A stretch of DNA of 40,085 nt from assembly GCA_913049565.1 (NCBI GenBank), contig CAJWZG010000003.1, positions 1-40,085 on the forward strand, in the 5' to 3' direction. Made by a program: the position numbers and the translations under genes. The notes under the pieces are model-generated. The model saw only the letters and a program-made list of their open reading frames with translations. It was not told where the DNA came from and did no database searches. Within the stretch, counting starts at the first letter, position 1, and each line of letters begins with the position of its first letter. Positions 35,053 to 40,085 of the stretch are shown here, piece by piece. Source of the DNA: an uncultured Gammaproteobacteria bacterium. Its GTDB lineage: Bacteria > Pseudomonadota > Gammaproteobacteria > Pseudomonadales > Azotimanducaceae_A.

Positions 35053-35842
35053 GCGTTTTGGTCAGCATTTTCTGCATGATGTGTCGATTCTGCAGCGAAT
35101 CGGTGACGCTGTTGCACTGGCTCCCGGGCAATCGGTGTTTGAGATCGGTCCGGGCCAAGGCGCGCTAACCGATTACTTACACCGAACAGACTTGAGCCGC
35201 TATCTGGCCGTAGAGATTGATAGGGATTTGGCGCCATTGTTGGCGAATAGATTTCCCGGAATTGAGGTGCTGCAACAAGATATCTTGAAAGTAGATTTGT
35301 TATCGGTATTGAATGCCGCAAGAAATGAACCCGTGCGCTGGCGCGTGGTGGGTAATCTGCCTTACAACATTTCGTCGCCATTAATTGTGCAAATGCTTGA
35401 ATTTATTTTGCGCGCCCCTGAGGCGGTTAAAGATATGCACTTTATGCTGCAAAAGGAGATGGCTGAGCGCCTTAGTGCAGTGCCTGGGAGCAAGGCATGG
35501 GGTCGTTTGAGTGTGATGACTCAGGTAACGGTGAACGCGCAGTATCTTTTCGACGTGCCTCCTGAGAGTTTTTGGCCGCCACCTAAGGTGGATTCGTCCG
35601 TTATTCGACTGATCCCTAAAAGAGATTTAGCTTTGCCTGTGGCCCGAAAAAGCCTCGATTTAGTACTGCGTTTAGCCTTTGCTGGGCGTCGTAAACGCAT
35701 GTCTAATGCGCTTAAGACTTTAAAACTAGATTGGCAAGCGCTCTCAGTAGACTCTGGTCTACGAGCGGACGACGTTACCACTGAAGACTTTCTAGCGATT
35801 GCCGCACTAGTTGAGTCGATGCAGGACGCCGAAAAAAAATAG
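35039..35842 (+). CDS. rsmA: 16S rRNA dimethyladenosine transferase (KsgA)
   Basis: A 267-residue SAM-dependent enzyme that dimethylates A1518 and A1519 of 16S rRNA, a late check in 30S assembly. Motifs: KRFGQHFLHD, FEIGPGQGALTDYL, AVEIDRDLAPLL, the catalytic NLPYNISSPLI and LRLAFAGRRKRMSNALKTL in the C-terminal domain. The ATG at 35039 gives MRPRKRFGQHFL and overlaps the end of pdxA by 14 bases; the seven extra codons upstream are unlikely to be used. Confidence 0.96.
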   Translation: MRPRKRFGQHFLHDVSILQRIGDAVALAPGQSVFEIGPGQGALTDYLHRTDLSRYLAVEIDRDLAPLLANRFPGIEVLQQDILKVDLLSVLNAARNEPVRWRVVGNLPYNISSPLIVQMLEFILRAPEAVKDMHFMLQKEMAERLSAVPGSKAWGRLSVMTQVTVNAQYLFDVPPESFWPPPKVDSSVIRLIPKRDLALPVARKSLDLVLRLAFAGRRKRMSNALKTLKLDWQALSVDSGLRADDVTTEDFLAIAALVESMQDAEKK

Positions 35843-35862
35843 AATCATAGCGGGAGCTTCTC

Positions 35863-36249
35863 TTGGCCGACGAAAGTTTAGAGCAATCCATCGAGGTCGC
35901 GGTTCAGACCCATTATGTGGCAGAACAGTCGTCTCCCGAGGAGGAGCAGTATGCCTTCGTGTACACGATCACAATTACTAACCATAGCTCGGTGCCCAGT
36001 CAGTTATTGAACCGACATTGGATTATCACTGATGGCAGAGGTGATGTTCAGGAAGTACAGGGGCCCGGAGTGGTTGGGCAGCAGCCTTGGCTAGGTGAAG
36101 GCGAGCAGTTTACCTATACCAGCGGTGCGGTGTTAAAAACGCCGGTAGGCACGATGCAAGGTAGTTATCAGTTTCGCAACGATGCAGGCGAGTTGTTCGA
36201 TGCGCCCATAGGCGTTTTTTCGTTGCGTGTCGCGGGCATGGTGCACTAG
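35863..36249 (+). CDS. apaG: ApaG (Co2+/Mg2+ efflux-associated) domain protein
   Basis: A 128-residue single-domain protein with a fibronectin-like beta sandwich. Visible conserved parts are YVAEQSSPEEEQYAFVYTIT, LLNRHWIITDGRG, EVQGPGVVGQQPWLGEGEQF (family EVQGEGVVGxQP) and the glycine-rich GTMQGSYQF. Biochemical role is not established; it is linked to ApaH. The start is a TTG at 35863 with GGGAGC six bases upstream. Confidence 0.93.
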   Translation: MADESLEQSIEVAVQTHYVAEQSSPEEEQYAFVYTITITNHSSVPSQLLNRHWIITDGRGDVQEVQGPGVVGQQPWLGEGEQFTYTSGAVLKTPVGTMQGSYQFRNDAGELFDAPIGVFSLRVAGMVH

Positions 36250-36254
36250 CGCAA

Positions 36255-37091
36255 ATGGCAGTTTATGCGGTTGGAGATGTTCAGGGCTGTTCGCAAGAAC
36301 TTGAGGCACTGCTAAAAAAAATTAACCTAAGAGACAATGACCAACTCTGGCTAGCAGGAGATCTCATCAACCGCGGCCCTGACTCGTTGAAAGTTCTGCG
36401 GAAACTGCGTGGCATGGGCGCGCAAGTTAAAATCGTACTGGGTAATCATGATTTACACTTATTAGCGATTGTCTTCGGCGGTCACAAACCTGGATCCAAG
36501 GACACATTCAGTGAACTGCTCAGGGCAGATGATGTAGAGGATCTGGCGCATTGGTTAAGGCAGCAAAAGCTAGTCCATATCGGGCACGGTCATGTCATGA
36601 CTCATGCCGGGCTTCCGCCTCAGTGGAGTGTCAAACAAACTCAAGACTATGCTCTGGAGGTTGAGGCGGTAATTTCGCAAACTGAATCACAGGCCGAGAT
36701 TGCGCAGATTAGCTACCGGGAATTTTTCGCAAAAATGTATGGCAACCATCCTGCTCAGTGGGATGAGACTTTGCAGGGTTTGGATCGACTGCGATGCATC
36801 GTAAATTTCCTCACCCGCATGCGGTTGCTCGATAGTTCGGGTGCAATGGACTTTGCCAACAAGGGCAGTTCGCAAGACGCGCCGTCTGGGCTCACGCCTT
36901 GGTTTGTTGACTCGCGGGTCTCGCAAGTTGAGGAAACGATTTTGTTTGGTCATTGGGCCTCGATTAACGGTGAAACGAAGCAGGCGAATTGCATTGCTTT
37001 GGATACCGGCTGCGTTTGGGGGCGCACGCTCACTGCCTACAATCTGGAAACGCGAACCCTCGTTTCACAGCCGGCCCTAGCCAGACATTGA
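36255..37091 (+). CDS. apaH: Symmetrical bis(5'-nucleosyl)-tetraphosphatase
   Basis: A 278-residue metallophosphoesterase that splits Ap4A into two ADP and limits Np4-capping of RNA. Metal-binding blocks are VGDVQGC, LAGDLINRGPDS, VLGNHDLHLLAI and the later THAGLPPQW and FGHWASING. Family length is matched (E. coli 280). It lies five bases after apaG, and cca starts one base after its stop. Confidence 0.96.
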   Translation: MAVYAVGDVQGCSQELEALLKKINLRDNDQLWLAGDLINRGPDSLKVLRKLRGMGAQVKIVLGNHDLHLLAIVFGGHKPGSKDTFSELLRADDVEDLAHWLRQQKLVHIGHGHVMTHAGLPPQWSVKQTQDYALEVEAVISQTESQAEIAQISYREFFAKMYGNHPAQWDETLQGLDRLRCIVNFLTRMRLLDSSGAMDFANKGSSQDAPSGLTPWFVDSRVSQVEETILFGHWASINGETKQANCIALDTGCVWGRTLTAYNLETRTLVSQPALARH

Positions 37092-37092
37092 G

Positions 37093-38226
37093 ATGTTAAC
37101 CGGACAGCTGGAAATCTATTTGGTCGGCGGTGCCGTACGCGATGGGTTGATTGCCGAAAACAGGGGCAACCTGGATGACTCAGTAGCTTTTGAGCAAGGG
37201 GCGGGTGATCGTGACTGGGTGGTTGTTGGATCGACATCGGAGCAGCTTTTGCAGCTTGGATTTAAGCCGGTGGGCAAAGACTTTCCCGTTTTTTTGCATC
37301 CTGAGACTAAGGAGGAGTACGCCCTTGCCAGGACTGAGCGGAAGCGCGGGCAGGGACATACTGGCTTCAGTGTCGATGCGAACCCCTTGGTAACCTTGGA
37401 TGAAGATCTAAGCCGTCGTGACTTAACGATCAATGCAATTGCCCAGGATGACTCAGGTAATCTAATCGACCCCTTCGACGGGTTAACAGATATTCAAATG
37501 AAGAGGCTGCGTCATGTTTCGCCCGCATTTGAAGAAGATCCCCTACGCGTGTTTCGCGTGGCACGATTGGCCGCCCAATTGCCCGGTTTTTCGGTTGCTG
37601 CTGAAACTCACGCGCTGATGTCCACCATGTCTGCTCGCGGGGATCTGCGCTCGCTGTCCGCGGAACGCGTCTGGCAAGAATTTGTGAAGGCGTTAGCAGC
37701 GCCAGAACCTGCGAGATTCTTTGAGGTGCTAGCTGCTTGTAGTGGCCTCGTGGATTGGATGAGTGAATGCCAAGCCATCTCGGGTTCGGCTGTTGCAACG
37801 TTCAATCCAGATCCCCAGGCGCGATTCGCACTGTTGCCGCTAGCGGCTGGCCAGCATCGGGCTTTGGCTGATCGATTACGCGCGCCGAAAAAATTTTTGC
37901 AGTTAGCATTAGACCAAGAAAATCACCTGACATCGTTGTCGTCTTGGCCAAGGGTTGAAGCAACCGTTTTGCTGGACCTGTTGGGTCAACTGCGGGCAAC
38001 GCATGAGACTGGGCGATTGCAGTCGCTTATTGGCTTGGTGGAATCACGCGCTGTACGCGTGAAGCTGGCTAACCAGTTGATCCCCTTGGTGCAGCAGCTT
38101 AAGTCAGTAGTATTGCCCGAAGAACGACGGTCAAAATTGAGCGGTTCGGCAATCGGCGAGGCGCTAGATGAAGAGCGTTGCGTGTATATCGCAGAGTTCC
38201 TAAGTGACCTTCCGCCCCAGTCCTAA
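37093..38226 (+). CDS. cca: CCA tRNA nucleotidyltransferase (HD residues missing)
   Basis: A 377-residue class II enzyme that adds or repairs the 3' CCA of tRNAs. The nucleotidyltransferase head shows LVGGAVRD, the catalytic DxD in DRDWVVVGSTSEQL, VGKDFPVFLHPETKEEYALA, the RRDLTINAIAQDD motif and EDPLRVFRVARLAAQL. Two things are odd. About 14 extra residues (around 19-36) separate GGAVRD from DRDW. The C-terminal half, where E. coli Cca carries an HD phosphohydrolase domain, lacks recognisable HD residues (FNPDPQARFALLPLAAGQHR) and is shortened. Nucleotidyltransferase activity should be intact, but the phosphatase activities are probably not. It ends the lptD-cca run. Confidence 0.93.
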   Translation: MLTGQLEIYLVGGAVRDGLIAENRGNLDDSVAFEQGAGDRDWVVVGSTSEQLLQLGFKPVGKDFPVFLHPETKEEYALARTERKRGQGHTGFSVDANPLVTLDEDLSRRDLTINAIAQDDSGNLIDPFDGLTDIQMKRLRHVSPAFEEDPLRVFRVARLAAQLPGFSVAAETHALMSTMSARGDLRSLSAERVWQEFVKALAAPEPARFFEVLAACSGLVDWMSECQAISGSAVATFNPDPQARFALLPLAAGQHRALADRLRAPKKFLQLALDQENHLTSLSSWPRVEATVLLDLLGQLRATHETGRLQSLIGLVESRAVRVKLANQLIPLVQQLKSVVLPEERRSKLSGSAIGEALDEERCVYIAEFLSDLPPQS

Positions 38227-38263
38227 GAACCGGCCGACAACTTAACCCTTGTAACCGTAGACA

Positions 38264-38644
38264 CTAGTTGGCGCGGTAAATCTCCACCCCGACAGATTTC
38301 GCATCGGCAACAGCCCGCGGTTTTTCGGCCTTTACGGTTACCGCTTGAGCCCCATCCAGCGAGAGACACAGTGTCGCTAAATCCTCTACCAGGCTTTCTA
38401 TCAGCAAATACTCCCCGTCGAGGGTTAACTGGATGGCCTGCGCGGCGAGTTCGGCATAGTTGAGCGCATCGGCAATGTCCTTACTTTTCGCGGCAGCACG
38501 GGTATCTGTCACAAGTGTCAGATTGATGATCACAGGCTGAGGGGTGGTTCGTTCTGCAGGCAAAATGCCCAAAATCGCGTTAACTCTTAGATCGCGGACA
38601 AACACCGTGTCTTGACCGATCGCTGGTCTTTGCGAGGCAGTCAT
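38264..38644 (-). CDS. folB: Dihydroneopterin aldolase
   Basis: A 126-residue enzyme of the tunnelling fold that cleaves or epimerises 7,8-dihydroneopterin in folate synthesis. Visible parts: [20 protein letters not shown] with the substrate-binding Glu, the [10 protein letters not shown] strand, [24 protein letters not shown] with a conserved Glu, and [18 protein letters not shown] with the catalytic Lys. It has about ten extra N-terminal residues. Its ATG overlaps the tsaD stop, so it is translated from the tsaD transcript. Confidence 0.92.
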   Translation of the reverse strand: MTASQRPAIGQDTVFVRDLRVNAILGILPAERTTPQPVIINLTLVTDTRAAAKSKDIADALNYAELAAQAIQLTLDGEYLLIESLVEDLATLCLSLDGAQAVTVKAEKPRAVADAKSVGVEIYRAN

Positions 38645-39654
38645 ATGGCAACCAACTCCGTCATAGGCCAGCGGGGGCGCGTATCGATGCTAAGATTTTC
38701 CGTCGCACCCCCAAGCATGCGGAGTGCGCCCGCGTAGGCAATCATTGCGCCGTTGTCAGTGCACAAATCCAGGGGAGCATAGACGATCTCTGCCGCTAAG
38801 CGCTCCTCAAGCTCGGCGCGTAAACGCTTGTTTGCGCTGACTCCGCCTGCAATGACCAACTGGGTCGCACCGGTCTGCTCCATTGCTCGCTTGCATTTGA
38901 TGACTAGAGTATCGACAGCAGCAATTTCAAAAGCGGCGGATACATCGGCAATGTCCTGCGGTGAAAGGGGGGCTAGCCTTTGTACCGTGTTCAGCGCATA
39001 AGTTTTTAGTCCGCTGAAACTAAAGTCGAGCCCGGGACGATCCGTCATCGGTCGAGGAAAGCGGAAGCGACTCGGGTCTCCAGCCTCAGCGCGGGCAGCA
39101 ATTTTGGGTCCACCCGGGTACCCAAGGCCCAATATCTTGGCGGTTTTATCAAACGCCTCCCCGGCGGCGTCGTCGACTGATTCGCCCAAAATATCGTAGT
39201 CGCCTAGGTCTCTTACGTGGACTAACTGGGTATGCCCGCCTGAGACCAATAGCGCAACGAAGGGTAGGTCTAATGCCCCAGAATCCCGGTTGATTAATGG
39301 CGCTAGTAAATGTGCCTCCATGTGATGGACGCCCAATGCCGGAACGCCCAGCGACCAAGCAAGGCTTTTGGCAAAAGACGCACCAACCAACAGCGCACCC
39401 ATTAGACCCGGCCCGGCCGTGTAGGCAATGCCATCGATATCGCTGAGAGTTTTGTTGGCGTCGGCCAGTACGCGCGCGGTAAGGGGCGTGACTTTGCGAA
39501 CATGATCCCGCGACGCAAGCTCTGGCACGACACCCCCATAATCAGCGTGAAGTGCAACCTGACTGTGCAGCGCTTGGGCGAGCAGTCCCCGCTCGCTGTC
39601 GTAGAGAGCGAGGCCGGTTTCGTCGCAAGAACTTTCGATACCTAGAATTAGCAT
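38641..39654 (-). CDS. tsaD: tRNA N6-adenosine threonylcarbamoyltransferase subunit
   Basis: A 337-residue ASKHA-fold protein that, with TsaB and TsaE, makes t6A37 in ANN-decoding tRNAs; universal and usually essential. Motifs: [31 protein letters not shown], metal ligands in [59 protein letters not shown] and [13 protein letters not shown]. It diverges from rpsU, the conserved gammaproteobacterial arrangement. Confidence 0.97.
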   Translation of the reverse strand: MLILGIESSCDETGLALYDSERGLLAQALHSQVALHADYGGVVPELASRDHVRKVTPLTARVLADANKTLSDIDGIAYTAGPGLMGALLVGASFAKSLAWSLGVPALGVHHMEAHLLAPLINRDSGALDLPFVALLVSGGHTQLVHVRDLGDYDILGESVDDAAGEAFDKTAKILGLGYPGGPKIAARAEAGDPSRFRFPRPMTDRPGLDFSFSGLKTYALNTVQRLAPLSPQDIADVSAAFEIAAVDTLVIKCKRAMEQTGATQLVIAGGVSANKRLRAELEERLAAEIVYAPLDLCTDNGAMIAYAGALRMLGGATENLSIDTRPRWPMTELVAI

Positions 39655-39742
39655 GGCAGCATGTTACAAAAATGCTGAAGGTAGTGCTTTGAAATTGCTC
39701 AGCTTGCGAATTCCTTAAGAGCGTGACAGTCCCTGTGCGGGG

Positions 39743-39771
39743 TTGCTGCGTCATCAGCCACTGTGTAAAAT
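39743..39771 (+). promoter_or_regulatory. Sigma-70-like promoter for rpsU
   Basis: TTGCTG (39743-39748) and TAAAAT (39766-39771) are separated by exactly 17 bases, about 30 bases before the rpsU ATG. Both boxes are four to five matches out of six to consensus. The spacing and place make this the best promoter candidate in the window. Confidence 0.6.
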
Positions 39772-39800
39772 CTCCGGTCTTATTGTAAACAAGTTGAACC

Positions 39801-40016
39801 ATGCCCCACGTAAGAGTTAAAGAAAACGAACCGTTTGATATAGCATTGCGCCGCTTCAAGCGTTCTTGTGAAAAAGCGGGTGTGCTAAGCGAAGTGCGAC
39901 GCCGAGAGTTCTATGAAAAGCCAACAGCCGTACGAAAGCGTAAAGCGGCGGCGGCCGTAAAACGGCACATTAAGAAACTGCAGCGAGAAGCTCGCAAGTT
40001 CGAGCGCTCTTACTAA
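39801..40016 (+). CDS. rpsU: 30S ribosomal protein S21
   Basis: A 71-residue, very basic small-subunit protein needed for initiation on natural mRNAs. The sequence [20 protein letters not shown], then [18 protein letters not shown], then a Lys/Arg-rich tail ([20 protein letters not shown]) is the family pattern and has the exact E. coli length. It would head the rpsU-dnaG-rpoD macromolecular-synthesis operon in most gammaproteobacteria; the window ends too soon to see the next gene. Confidence 0.98.
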   Translation: MPHVRVKENEPFDIALRRFKRSCEKAGVLSEVRRREFYEKPTAVRKRKAAAAVKRHIKKLQREARKFERSY

Positions 40017-40040
40017 CGCTATAGCAAGCCGGCGTTGCAC

Positions 40041-40061
40041 GTCGCCGCTGATAGCGGTGAC
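40041..40061 (+). terminator. Hairpin after rpsU
   Basis: Arms GTCGCCGCT (40041-40049) and AGCGGTGAC (40053-40061) pair over nine positions (one G-U) with a three-base loop. No U-tract follows within the window. In E. coli a leaky terminator lies between rpsU and dnaG; this hairpin could play that part, or be an RNA-processing site. Confidence 0.4.
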
Positions 40062-40085
40062 TCACACGAAAGAATGCCGCGGCCT

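Noticed and set aside
1..40085. Defence island, prophage, integron, CRISPR array or biosynthetic cluster
   Set aside because: No cas, restriction, toxin-antitoxin, integrase, transposase, NRPS/PKS or tandem-repeat sequence was seen; all genes but a few are housekeeping.

Overview
The window is chromosomal DNA from a Gram-negative gammaproteobacterium, probably a free-living marine or aquatic relative of the Pseudomonadales/Cellvibrionales. The evidence is the gene content: an outer-membrane LPS translocon (lptD/surA), dsbD, mpl, amgK/murU, an oxygen-dependent ubiquinone hydroxylase (coq7), pyridoxine synthesis by pdxA, and gene neighbourhoods that I recall from Pseudomonas. There are no insertion sequences, integrases, phage genes, CRISPR arrays, rRNA genes or convincing tRNA genes. 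Coding density is very high and nearly every gene is a recognisable housekeeping gene. I did not find a new multi-gene system.

Layout. (1) 1-6.9 kb: end of an acyltransferase gene, srkA kinase, a broken comF, an acyl-CoA dehydrogenase, an SDR oxidoreductase, the murein-recycling ligase mpl and a small membrane protein. (2) 7.0-10.5 kb: a pyrophosphate module, with PPi-dependent phosphofructokinase facing a membrane ion-pumping pyrophosphatase across one shared bidirectional terminator. (3) 10.5-13.1 kb: a DUF2333 protein, a PCu(A)C copper chaperone and a TPR lipoprotein. (4) 13.2-22.4 kb, plus strand: dsbD, aroQ, accB, prmA, a VOC protein, dusB, purH, purD, coq7. (5) 22.4-30.2 kb, minus strand: a decayed osmC-like gene, trpC, trpD, trpG, trpE, gph, rpe, murU, amgK. 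(6) 30.2-38.2 kb, plus strand: lptD, surA, pdxA, rsmA, apaG, apaH, cca. (7) 38.2-40.1 kb: folB and tsaD on the minus strand, rpsU on the plus strand.

How the genes work together. aroQ feeds the shikimate pathway and trpEGDC draws chorismate into tryptophan. purH and purD act in purine synthesis. lptD and surA build the outer membrane. mpl, amgK and murU together form a peptidoglycan-recycling set. PPi-PFK and the membrane PPase both couple central metabolism to pyrophosphate. apaH, rsmA, tsaD, cca, dusB, prmA and rpsU serve RNA and translation.

The most interesting signal is what is missing. The gene order closely follows the order I remember from Pseudomonas-type genomes, but accC (between accB and prmA), fis (between dusB and purH), crp/vfr and speD (between trpC and coq7) and plsY (near folB/tsaD) are absent from their usual places. 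In addition, comF and the osmC-like gene each carry at least two disabling lesions. Loss of two global-regulator genes (fis, crp/vfr) from their conserved loci, together with two pseudogenes, suggests a lineage undergoing genome reduction. Whether the genes are lost or only relocated cannot be decided from this window.
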